Shown here: piece by piece, positions 1-5,506 of the stretch | Layout of the letters: each line of letters begins with the position of its first letter | Numbering within the stretch: the stretch's first letter is position 1 | Source: Anaerolinea sp. | GTDB lineage: Bacteria > Chloroflexota > Anaerolineae > JAAEKA01 | Reading direction: 5' to 3' | Length of the DNA: 6,648 nucleotides | Assembly: GCA_014879765.1 (NCBI GenBank) | Contig: JACSRL010000344.1 | Coordinates: 1-6,648 of the forward strand | The notes under the pieces: model-generated | What the model saw: only the letters and a program-made list of their open reading frames with translations | What the model was told of the DNA's origin: nothing | The model's database searches: none | Position numbers and translations under genes: made by a program

Positions 1-18
1 TTCATGGCGCCATGACCT
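1..18 (+). repeat. Left arm of inverted repeat enclosing the three-gene module
   Basis: The reverse complement of 1-18 is AGGTCATGGCGCCATGAA. The plus strand at 3003-3018 reads AGGTCAGCGCCATGAA, identical apart from a 2-nt insertion (TG). The two arms enclose the ParB-like, nuclease-like and methyltransferase genes. The arm touches the window edge, so its true length is unknown. Part of the match comes from the internal palindrome, which also gives a 9-bp direct repeat GCGCCATGA (7-15 and 3009-3017). Whether these are cassette ends, a target duplication or chance is open. Confidence 0.4.
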
Positions 19-64
19 TGGTCTGTGAGACAAAAACCCGGTTTCTAATGCCATGCCTGAGCAG
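1..64. other. Non-coding flank downstream of the methyltransferase gene
   Basis: No gene is visible here. The stretch holds a 14-bp perfect palindrome, TCATGGCGCCATGA, at 2-15. Read on the minus strand, at about 32-45, it also holds a short symmetrical sequence GAAACCGGGTTTTT. That could form only a 4-bp stem with a 3-nt loop before a run of T, so it is at best a very weak terminator for the methyltransferase gene that ends at 65. The window edge prevents deciding whether the acquired block continues further left. Confidence 0.5.
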
Positions 65-916
65 TTACTCCGGATTTTGGTTTCCATGAAGCCAAGATAG
101 ATCTTTTCCGATCATCAATTCCGTCTTCTGATGATGGTGGGTGTTCTTCATTGCAATCTCCGTCAGATGGAGGTTGTGCCCCGACGCCAATTCGTGGATC
201 ATTTGATCGTTGTCGTAAGTCATTAAGAAATCCCCCCTAATCTGTTCGGCGAGTGTGAATAGTGTATCGTGATCTAGTATAGCGTGGGTATACAACCGAC
301 TTCCGGCGCCGTTACTGCCAGCTGTGTATGGTGGATCCATCAAAAACGCGAAGTTCTGACGGGTTAAGAACTTCCGGATTATTTCGATTCCATCACCGTG
401 AATGAAGGTGATTCGATCGCGTAATTCCACAATGCGCCTGATCCGGTAGCAGAGCGTTTCAGGATACCAGCGTGATGTTAGTCCCTTGCCATTTTCTCCC
501 TTCCGTAATCTTCCTGCCCCTTTTGCAAGAATTCCGCCTCTGCTAATCCGATTGCGGAGAATGGTCTGAAAGGCAAAGTCATTTAGGCTGGTGGCGCTCC
601 GGCTCAATTCCAATTCAACAGACTGCTCGGTCATCACAAAGGTTGATATTTTGTCCGTTAACAGTCCAACATCATCTTCACCATTGATCACGACTCTCCA
701 TACAGATGCGACAGCCTCATCGATCTCGACCAATGTCACACGATCCGCCAACTTTTCATTTGCAACCATCAAACCAACAGAACCGCCGCCAGCAAATGGC
801 TCTATGAACTCACATGGTCTTGTTAACCTCGACCTTAGCCACAAGCGGATATACGGAATCAGCCAAGTCTTTCCTCCTGGATAACGATAAGGGCTCAAGG
901 TCTGTACGGGAGACAT
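65..916 (-). CDS. D12-class adenine-N6 DNA methyltransferase (Dam-like)
   Basis: Predicted to transfer a methyl group from S-adenosylmethionine to N6 of adenine in a specific DNA sequence. The order of motifs is that of the D12 (alpha) class: RYPGGK at residues 11-16 (motif X), EPFAGGG at 39-45 (motif I, cofactor binding), VEID at 63-66 and the catalytic DPPY at 194-197. NRISRGG (122-128), SRWYPETL (148-155), LMTYDND (231-237) and ELMIG (266-270) are also typical of this family as I remember it. At 283 aa it is full length. The ATG at 916 is the only good in-frame start, although its Shine-Dalgarno is weak. It is the last gene of the module, 24 nt after the nuclease-like gene and in the same reading frame. 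Its likely role is to protect self DNA, either within a restriction-like system or as an orphan modification enzyme. Target sequence unknown. Confidence 0.93.
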   Translation of the reverse strand: MSPVQTLSPYRYPGGKTWLIPYIRLWLRSRLTRPCEFIEPFAGGGSVGLMVANEKLADRVTLVEIDEAVASVWRVVINGEDDVGLLTDKISTFVMTEQSVELELSRSATSLNDFAFQTILRNRISRGGILAKGAGRLRKGENGKGLTSRWYPETLCYRIRRIVELRDRITFIHGDGIEIIRKFLTRQNFAFLMDPPYTAGSNGAGSRLYTHAILDHDTLFTLAEQIRGDFLMTYDNDQMIHELASGHNLHLTEIAMKNTHHHQKTELMIGKDLSWLHGNQNPE

Positions 917-940
917 GTTGGTACTTAGTCTTGTCGGAAG

Positions 941-1816
941 TCACGAAGAGATTGGCCTACCACGACCATCAATGGTCTGGGCAATCCAGTCAATGCAACC
1001 GCTGAAATCCACTTTGGCGTCATGAGCCCAATAGGCGATCCGGCATCTATCGAAGACTATGCCAGCGTTTCGAGCCACCCAGTTCCAACGATCCCTTTCG
1101 ATTCGATGGGGGATAAAGATCGAGCTAATGAGGGGACTAATCAGCGCCTCGCGCATCCAATTCTTGCAGAAAGCCTCCGGACTGAGTTCTCTCAATTTTC
1201 CCTCCCAGTCTACTCCTGAGGCGCACTGTCCGAATAACAGAAGTTTGCTTGAACGAGAATCAGGAAATTCCTTCCAGGCAACAATATCTAGCTTGTCATC
1301 TTTGTGCGACTGACTGGGCAGGCTATTGTATCCACCTCCTTCTCCGATTCTTATGCACAACTCAGATACTGCATCTGAAAAAGATCTCGGAAAATTGGAG
1401 CGGGGGAAGCCAAAGTCAATCGCGTCTCCCTGAAGATATTCCTTTACCGCTGCACGTGCGACTTGTTCAAAGAGCTTTCTCGGCTCTTGGATTGGCGATC
1501 CGAAATAGGACAGGCAAAGACAAAACACGTAGGCAGGAAAGTCTTCCCAATTCGTTTTGACTTGCACTGTACCGTAATCAATATCGAACGGATATGCCTT
1601 GCCCGCAGCTCTCAATCGTTGCTCTATCTCCTCGTGCGCGGCCATGATCCGAAGTTCGATTGCGTTGTCAGTGTCTGTCTCATCAGACGCCGCTCTTCGC
1701 AGACTTCTCTCAAGGTCCCCAATGCTTGAATCACCGTCTCCTGAGAGCATTGCTGTAAGTTCCAGCCAATCTGCCAACCTAATCGCGCTGGTTGAGTCAT
1801 CGGGAAGTTTGAGCAT
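941..1816 (-). CDS. Unrecognised protein, candidate PD-(D/E)xK-like nuclease
   Basis: A 291-residue protein I do not recognise with certainty. I start it at the ATG at 1814-1816, one base after the TAG of the ParB-like gene (TAGTATG) and with GGAGA 7 nt upstream. A longer version would need a TTG at 1927 and a 110-nt overlap. The N-terminal third is helical and acidic. The notable part is in the C-terminal half: LDIVAWK (residues 176-182), a variable loop, then LLLFGQCASG (192-201) with W204 and K207 after it, and FCKNW at 216-220. An Asp on one strand followed by a hydrophobic strand ending in Gln resembles the core of PD-(D/E)xK nucleases, where Gln can replace the second acid. A canonical E-x-K is absent, so nuclease activity is inferred. 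Its position between a ParB-like gene and a DNA methyltransferase supports a role in restriction. No signal peptide or membrane segment is seen. Confidence 0.75.
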   Translation of the reverse strand: MLKLPDDSTSAIRLADWLELTAMLSGDGDSSIGDLERSLRRAASDETDTDNAIELRIMAAHEEIEQRLRAAGKAYPFDIDYGTVQVKTNWEDFPAYVFCLCLSYFGSPIQEPRKLFEQVARAAVKEYLQGDAIDFGFPRSNFPRSFSDAVSELCIRIGEGGGYNSLPSQSHKDDKLDIVAWKEFPDSRSSKLLLFGQCASGVDWEGKLRELSPEAFCKNWMREALISPLISSIFIPHRIERDRWNWVARNAGIVFDRCRIAYWAHDAKVDFSGCIDWIAQTIDGRGRPISS

Positions 1817-1817
1817 A

Positions 1818-2978
1818 CTAATCTCTCCGATGACGAAATCGGAATGGCAATTCAGTCTGGTCCAAATCTCGTAATTTGGTTTCCATCTCAAACTGAATCG
1901 TCTCTGCCAATGACACGATGTCAACAATGATATAATAGAGGTCTACATCACCAGAGTATCCGGTAGTTACGGTCGCTTTAGCGTGCTGAAGTTCGACTTT
2001 GGCGTTGGTGAGCGCGCTCCAGAATCGCTGCGTGTCACCTATGGCAACATCAAGCGCAACTTCAAGACGGTTTGTCCGACGCAATACGGCCAATGCGTCT
2101 GGCCTGGATACCACCCGTCGAAGTGTATTCAAATCTGGATTCTGAGTACGCACAACGGGTTCAATGCCTGCTGTTTTCTTCCCGTACAGCCAATTTAGCA
2201 GTTCTTCCAAGCGGCCTAAGTAGGTTTGAGGAACCGGATTTTGTCGAAGTGAATCCTCTGGCGTGAGTCCTAAGAACTCCTGAAACTCGGGATAATCAAG
2301 AGCGGTATACAGATGCGAGAAGTAGAAACGGTTCCTTGCCCGGTCGGACTTGTCGAATACTCCTTGAGACTCTGCCTGCTCCAATACTTTATATCCACGA
2401 TACAGCCGTTTAACGGTTACGTTGCGATCTCCTATTCGTTGAGCAACATCCTCCAATGGAATGCCATATGTCTCATGAACTTCTGCCACATACTTGGCCT
2501 TGCTAAAGCTGTCCCAAGGCTTTATCCCATTGATATGACGAAACCCAATCGTAGTCCACAGTTCTTCTTTGCTCCCATAGACAATAGCTGGTAATTCATC
2601 CAGACTCGAGTGCCTCAAAGCATCCAGTTTCGGCAGCTCGACAGCTCTGACTTTTCTGCGCAACTTCTCGTCGCGTAGCAGCAGAACTGCAGCAAACCTT
2701 CGATTGCCTTCAGCCACAACGAAGACCTGCTTCTTCGGATCTATCTCCTGAGGATTTGCGATGATCACGAATAATGGCTCGGAACGAAAGAACCCGTTCT
2801 CGGCAATTGACCAAGCAACCTCATCCACCGCCATTTCCTTCCAAAGTAGTTTAACCAATTCATCCTGGCTATTTCCGTCAGTACGCCAAGCCAACCGTGG
2901 GTTGTCAGCGTCAAGCCGCAACTGATTCAAGGGAATATCAACGATCTTTTCGGGATCCGGCATGAGAAGTTGTCGCAT
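1818..2978 (-). CDS. ParB/Srx-fold protein with helix-turn-helix segment
   Basis: A 386-residue protein whose N-terminal half matches the ParB/Srx fold. It has an opening strand DIPLNQLRLDADNPR (14-28), SIAENGFFRSEPLFVI (57-72) and the nucleotide-pocket signature AEGNRR (89-94), comparable to the GxRR motif of ParB-type CTPases and nucleases. The stretch 172-203, around PLEDVAQRIGDRNVTVKRLY, looks like a ParB-type helix-turn-helix. The C-terminal half is not recognised. There is no ParA partner and no visible parS site, so plasmid or chromosome partition is unlikely. ParB-fold proteins of this kind also occur in mobile and defence loci as DNA-binding or nucleotide-dependent factors. The ATG at 2978 has AAAGGA 8 nt upstream; an internal ATG at residue 6 is less likely. 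It is the first gene of the module, starting 16 nt after the truncated kinase stop. With so little room it may be transcribed by read-through from the fdhD operon. Confidence 0.85.
   Translation of the reverse strand: MRQLLMPDPEKIVDIPLNQLRLDADNPRLAWRTDGNSQDELVKLLWKEMAVDEVAWSIAENGFFRSEPLFVIIANPQEIDPKKQVFVVAEGNRRFAAVLLLRDEKLRRKVRAVELPKLDALRHSSLDELPAIVYGSKEELWTTIGFRHINGIKPWDSFSKAKYVAEVHETYGIPLEDVAQRIGDRNVTVKRLYRGYKVLEQAESQGVFDKSDRARNRFYFSHLYTALDYPEFQEFLGLTPEDSLRQNPVPQTYLGRLEELLNWLYGKKTAGIEPVVRTQNPDLNTLRRVVSRPDALAVLRRTNRLEVALDVAIGDTQRFWSALTNAKVELQHAKATVTTGYSGDVDLYYIIVDIVSLAETIQFEMETKLRDLDQTELPFRFRHRRD
1824..1828 (-). promoter_or_regulatory. Shine-Dalgarno deciding the start of the nuclease-like gene
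   Basis: GGAGA on the minus strand, 7 nt before the ATG at 1816. It lies inside the last codons of the ParB-like gene and favours a reinitiating or coupled start over the upstream TTG at 1927. Confidence 0.7.
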
Positions 2979-2986
2979 GATGATGT

Positions 2987-2992
2987 TCCTTT
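2987..2992 (-). promoter_or_regulatory. Shine-Dalgarno of the ParB-like gene
   Basis: AAAGGA on the minus strand, 8 nt before the ATG at 2978. It lies in the only 16 nt separating this gene from the truncated kinase. No convincing -10/-35 pair is seen in this gap. Confidence 0.7.
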
Positions 2993-2994
2993 AT

Positions 2995-3222
2995 TCACCG
3001 GTAGGTCAGCGCCATGAACACCGCACTCGCGCGCGACGCCGCCAGTTGCTCGATCAGCTCGTCGCCCCACTGCGGCCCAGGCAAGGCCTGGCCTGCCGCC
3101 ACCATGTCGCGCAGAGCGTCCACCGGAATGTGGATGCTCTTGGCGAAACGCCTCGCGAGAGCCGCAGCCGTCGTGCTCTTGCCGACCGCTGGGCTGCCGA
3201 CTACCAGAAAGATCGGCGTCAT
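2995..3222 (-). pseudogene. P-loop kinase gene truncated at the island junction
   Basis: Only 75 residues remain of what looks like a small P-loop NTPase or kinase. Residues 3-8 form a hydrophobic strand, followed by the Walker A motif GSPAVGKST (9-17) and a helix. Further in are SIHIPVDALRDM (29-40) and a helix through ASAVFMALTYR (65-75). Kinases of this kind normally run well over 150 residues and have a second conserved acidic strand, which is missing. The TGA at 2997-2995 falls where the base composition drops, and the ParB-like gene takes up the following DNA, so the 3' part has been displaced or lost. The start at 3222 overlaps the DinB-like gene stop by 4 nt (ATGA), so translation was coupled. 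No Walker B is left, so the product is probably inactive. The substrate of the intact enzyme is unknown. Confidence 0.75.
3003..3018 (+). repeat. Right arm of inverted repeat enclosing the module
   Basis: AGGTCAGCGCCATGAA, matching the reverse complement of 1-18 except for a 2-nt gap. It lies within the last codons of the truncated kinase, which read as ordinary kinase sequence (VFMALT). The arm may therefore be host sequence used as a target rather than part of the incoming element. Confidence 0.4.
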
Positions 3223-4196
3223 CGCTTCTTCCGGCTGCGCCGCGCGGGTGGGTGCAGCGCCTCCAGGTTGGCCCGGTGCGTCGCGACGTGCAGCGCCATC
3301 TCGTACAGGAAGCTGAGCAGCGACATCCGCTCGCCCCACGGCGCGGTGGCCATGGCCGTCAACTGTTGATCGGTCAACTGGTCCATCAGGTGGATCAGCT
3401 TGCGCTGGCTGGCGTTCAAGCCATCGATCAGCTCGCTGAGCTCCATGCCAGCCCGCTGCTGAACCTCGAACTCGTTCCACTCATCGTCGTAGTGGGCGCC
3501 CTGCTGCCAGGCGCGCTCCCCGGTCCACGCTTCCGCAGTGCGCAACACCTCTTCGTCCCAGCTCAGCAGATGCGCCATGACATCTTTGGTCGTCCAGTAG
3601 CCGCACACCTCGGTTGTGAGCATCTCCTGCTCCGTCATGCTGTTCAGCGCGTTGAGGAAACGATGGCGCTCGTCGTTGATGACAAAGCGAAACTCCAGCC
3701 GGTGTAGCAGGCCGTTCTCGACGCGCCGGCTCCAAATCTCCGCCGCGTGCCGATAGTCATGCTCCACCAGGCGCTGCAGCACGTCGGCGACGCTCTTGCT
3801 CTCTCCAGTGACGCGCACGGGATAGGCGCCGTAAAGCTCGTTGTTGTGCATCTTGCGCGTGTAGCGCAGCACCTGGCGGCGCGCGCCGTCCAACTCGTCG
3901 ATCACCTCGGCCAGGGCGAACTCACGCCGCCGCAGCGCCGCCGCTCGCCTGAACTCACGTTCCTCCAGGGGGCCAGGGAAGTGGGGGTCGCCCTCTTCCA
4001 CCAGATGCTGGGCCGCGGCCAGCGCCCGGCACTCCCGCGCCGTGACGTGGCTGATCACATCGCGCACACACCAATCGCTGCCTTCACCACAGGCCATGGC
4101 CTCCGGCTCGCTCAAAAAGAGCAGTGAGCGCATCAACTCCCGCCGCGCATTGGTCAGGTCCTCGAAAAGTTGTTGCCGGTTGCTGTGTTCAGACAT
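3219..4196 (-). CDS. Tandem DinB-like (DinB/YfiT fold) metal-binding protein
   Basis: Two DinB-like four-helix domains in one chain. Numbered from the upstream ATG at 4214, domain 1 spans about residues 14-165 and carries H56 with the HDYRH pair H152 and H156. Domain 2 spans about 180-322 and carries H215 with H309 and H313. Each thus keeps the separate His plus HxxxH triad that binds a divalent metal in this superfamily. Members include thiol-dependent transferases and damage-inducible proteins; the reaction here is unknown. The C-terminus is basic (ARRSRKKR). I place the start at the ATG at 4196, with GGTGA 5 nt upstream, giving 325 aa. The ATG at 4214 directly abuts the fdhD stop (TAGATG) but lacks a Shine-Dalgarno. 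Its 3' end overlaps the kinase start by 4 nt, so it is in one operon with fdhD and the kinase. Confidence 0.85.
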   Translation of the reverse strand: MSEHSNRQQLFEDLTNARRELMRSLLFLSEPEAMACGEGSDWCVRDVISHVTARECRALAAAQHLVEEGDPHFPGPLEEREFRRAAALRRREFALAEVIDELDGARRQVLRYTRKMHNNELYGAYPVRVTGESKSVADVLQRLVEHDYRHAAEIWSRRVENGLLHRLEFRFVINDERHRFLNALNSMTEQEMLTTEVCGYWTTKDVMAHLLSWDEEVLRTAEAWTGERAWQQGAHYDDEWNEFEVQQRAGMELSELIDGLNASQRKLIHLMDQLTDQQLTAMATAPWGERMSLLSFLYEMALHVATHRANLEALHPPARRSRKKR

Positions 4197-4214
4197 AGGG
4201 GTCACCATCGCCAT

Positions 4215-4982
4215 CTAGAGAATAAGCCGCCATTGACTGGCATAGCTGTTGAAGCTGCGGCCGCGCACATAGCCGATCAGCAAGATATTCCATTCCTGGG
4301 CCAAACGCACGCTCAGACTGGTGGGCGAGGTGCGGCTGGCCACCACCGGCACGCCCATCTTGGCCGCTTTGTTGAGCATCTCAGAGCTGACGCGGCCGGT
4401 GGCCAACAACATCTGGCCGGCCGGGTCCAGGTCGCGCTGCAGGCAATAGCCCCACAGCTTGTCCACTGTGTTGTGCCGGCCCACGTCCTCGGCCACGGCC
4501 AGCAACTGCTGGCCGTCGCTGAGGGCCGAGGTGTGAACGCCGCGCGTTTCCCGGTAGAGGGTCGCCGCGCTGGCCAACTGCTGCATGCCCTCCACGACCT
4601 GCTGCGGCGCCACCTGACGCTGCGAGGCCACCGGCGGCGCCAACTGGCTGAGATCGTCGAAGGTCACGCCGCCGCCACAGCCTGAGGTGAGGATCGGCCG
4701 GGAGGGCAGTTCCACCGCCAGATCGCGCAGCCACACGTCCACACACATCTGGTTGGGGCGCACCTCCACCAGTTGCACATCCTCGCGGCGCTGGATGATG
4801 CCTTCGGAGCGCAGAAAGCCCAGCGCCAGCAGATCCAGGTCGCGCGGCGTGGCCATGAGCGGAGTCAGCTCCTGGCCGTTGACATGGATGCGCACCAGGC
4901 CCTCGTCGATCACTGCGCCATCGACGGGTGTGCTCTGGCCTGACTCCCAGCGGTTGTAGCGCCAGGGAAACGCGCCATCCAT
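4215..4982 (-). CDS. fdhD: Formate dehydrogenase sulfurtransferase FdhD
   Basis: FdhD passes sulfur from a cysteine desulfurase to the molybdenum or tungsten bis-PGD cofactor before it is inserted into formate dehydrogenase, in the cytoplasm. At 255 aa it is of normal length. Conserved blocks are visible in order: TPRDLDLLALGFLRSEGII (45-63), TSGCGGG (99-105) with the catalytic-loop Cys102, AEDVGRHNTVDKLWG (164-178), TGRVSSEMLNKAAKMGVPVV (195-214), SRTSPTSLSV (216-225) and the C-terminal GYVRGRSFNSYA (237-248). The loop has one cysteine where the Escherichia coli protein has a CxxC pair; single-Cys versions are known in the family. GAGGTG lies just upstream of the ATG at 4982. No formate dehydrogenase subunit lies in the window. 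The DinB-like gene follows with no gap. Confidence 0.95.
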   Translation of the reverse strand: MDGAFPWRYNRWESGQSTPVDGAVIDEGLVRIHVNGQELTPLMATPRDLDLLALGFLRSEGIIQRREDVQLVEVRPNQMCVDVWLRDLAVELPSRPILTSGCGGGVTFDDLSQLAPPVASQRQVAPQQVVEGMQQLASAATLYRETRGVHTSALSDGQQLLAVAEDVGRHNTVDKLWGYCLQRDLDPAGQMLLATGRVSSEMLNKAAKMGVPVVASRTSPTSLSVRLAQEWNILLIGYVRGRSFNSYASQWRLIL

Positions 4983-4986
4983 GCGT

Positions 4987-4992
4987 CACCTC
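4987..4992 (-). promoter_or_regulatory. Shine-Dalgarno of fdhD
   Basis: GAGGTG on the minus strand, with its GAGG core 6 nt before the ATG at 4982. It supports this start. Confidence 0.7.
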
Positions 4993-5005
4993 GATCCATC
5001 AGGGC

Positions 5006-5040
5006 GTTGGTTTCGATACGGCGGCCTACTCAACCAACCG
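5006..5040. repeat. REP-like palindromic intergenic element
   Basis: GTTGGTT at 5006-5012 pairs with AACCAAC at 5032-5038, giving a 7-bp stem around a 19-nt loop containing TCGATACGGCGG and CCTACTC. The arrangement resembles palindromic intergenic repeats common in high-GC actinobacterial genomes, as I remember them, apparently with a shortened centre. It sits 2 nt after the stop of the small membrane protein gene and upstream of fdhD. No T-run follows, so it is not a typical terminator. Confidence 0.45.
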
Positions 5041-5042
5041 GA

Positions 5043-5363
5043 TCATTTGCGCAGCAGGTCTTGCAGCCAGGCCCACAGCCAGCGGATGACCCGCTCCAGG
5101 AAGAAGACCAGGCAGGCCAGGGCCGCGCCGCCGAAGAGCGCCAGGCTCAGCAGCGCCAGCGTGTCGCTGCGCTGCGAGGCGCGGCCGGCGTTGAACAGGT
5201 CGCTCCACGGGCCAGGCACGGTCGCGCCCGGATCCAGTTGCACGACCGCCAGCAACGACGCGGCCACGTTGGCCAACAGCAGGGCCGAGACCAGGGCCAC
5301 GGCCAACAACGCCAGCCGCAGCAGGACATCCTTGCGCTGCAAACGGGCTGTGAGATGCTCCAT
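5043..5363 (-). CDS. Small two-helix membrane protein, function unknown
   Basis: A 106-residue hypothetical protein. After a short polar N-terminus (EHLTARLQRKD) it has a long hydrophobic stretch LRLALLAVALVSALLLANVA (starting near residue 15), a polar loop with PGPWSDLFNAGRASQRSDT, and a second hydrophobic segment LALLSLALFGGAALACLVFF (about 69-88). The end is amphipathic and basic (WLQDLLRK). Two transmembrane helices are therefore likely, with both termini on the same side. I start at the ATG at 5363, because GAGGA is 6 nt upstream; the in-frame TTG two codons earlier would directly touch that site. The 128-nt gap before it shows no gene, and fdhD follows 60 nt later. I recognise no family, and a link with FdhD is only positional. 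Confidence 0.65.
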   Translation of the reverse strand: MEHLTARLQRKDVLLRLALLAVALVSALLLANVAASLLAVVQLDPGATVPGPWSDLFNAGRASQRSDTLALLSLALFGGAALACLVFFLERVIRWLWAWLQDLLRK

Positions 5364-5484
5364 AGTCAATCCTCGTTCAAGCTGCCCTCTCGACCCTGCC
5401 CGATTTTCATCTCAGGCCAGGGGGCAAAGGGCGAAAGCTGGTAGCTGCTCAGGCGGCTGAGTAGGAACGAAAGGTGGACGTTGC

Positions 5485-5506
5485 CGGCGACCTACTCGAC
5501 CGACCG
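5485..5506. repeat. Partial relative of the palindromic element at 5006-5040
   Basis: This 22-bp stretch, including CCTACTCGACCGACCG, matches 5019-5040 at 19 of 22 positions, the three differences all being A/G. It overlaps the 3' end of the methyltransferase-family gene and contains its TAG stop (5494-5492). The opposite arm of the palindrome is not visible. Confidence 0.35.

Larger units (their letters stand above)
1..2997. mobile_element. Candidate horizontally acquired three-gene block
   Basis: The stretch from the window start to about 2997 has clearly lower GC than the DNA to its right, and its genes use many A/T-ending codons while those to the right favour G/C endings. The change falls within a few bases of the place where a kinase gene is prematurely ended. 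No transposase, integrase, tRNA or recognisable insertion sequence is visible, so the acquisition mechanism is unknown. The left boundary is either near position 1, if the inverted repeat is meaningful, or outside the window. A chimeric assembly join is the alternative explanation. Confidence 0.5.

Noticed and set aside
32..45. Rho-independent terminator after the Dam-like gene.
   Set aside because: The stem is about 4 bp with a 3-nt loop and a short T-run, too weak to call.
1817..1927. A longer N-terminus for the nuclease-like gene, starting at a TTG at 1927.
   Set aside because: It overlaps the ParB-like gene by 110 nt and reads as a shadow of its codons. The ATG at 1816 has a good Shine-Dalgarno and sits one base after the upstream stop.
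3223..3480. A longer reading of the kinase frame, extending upstream to 3480.
   Set aside because: The extra 86 residues are an Arg/Ala/Gly-rich shadow of the DinB-like gene. Kinase-like sequence begins only at the ATG at 3222.
5448..5461. Hairpin CTCAG-GCGG-CTGAG as a terminator between the methyltransferase-family and membrane protein genes.
   Set aside because: The stem is only 5 bp and no T-run follows on the minus strand.
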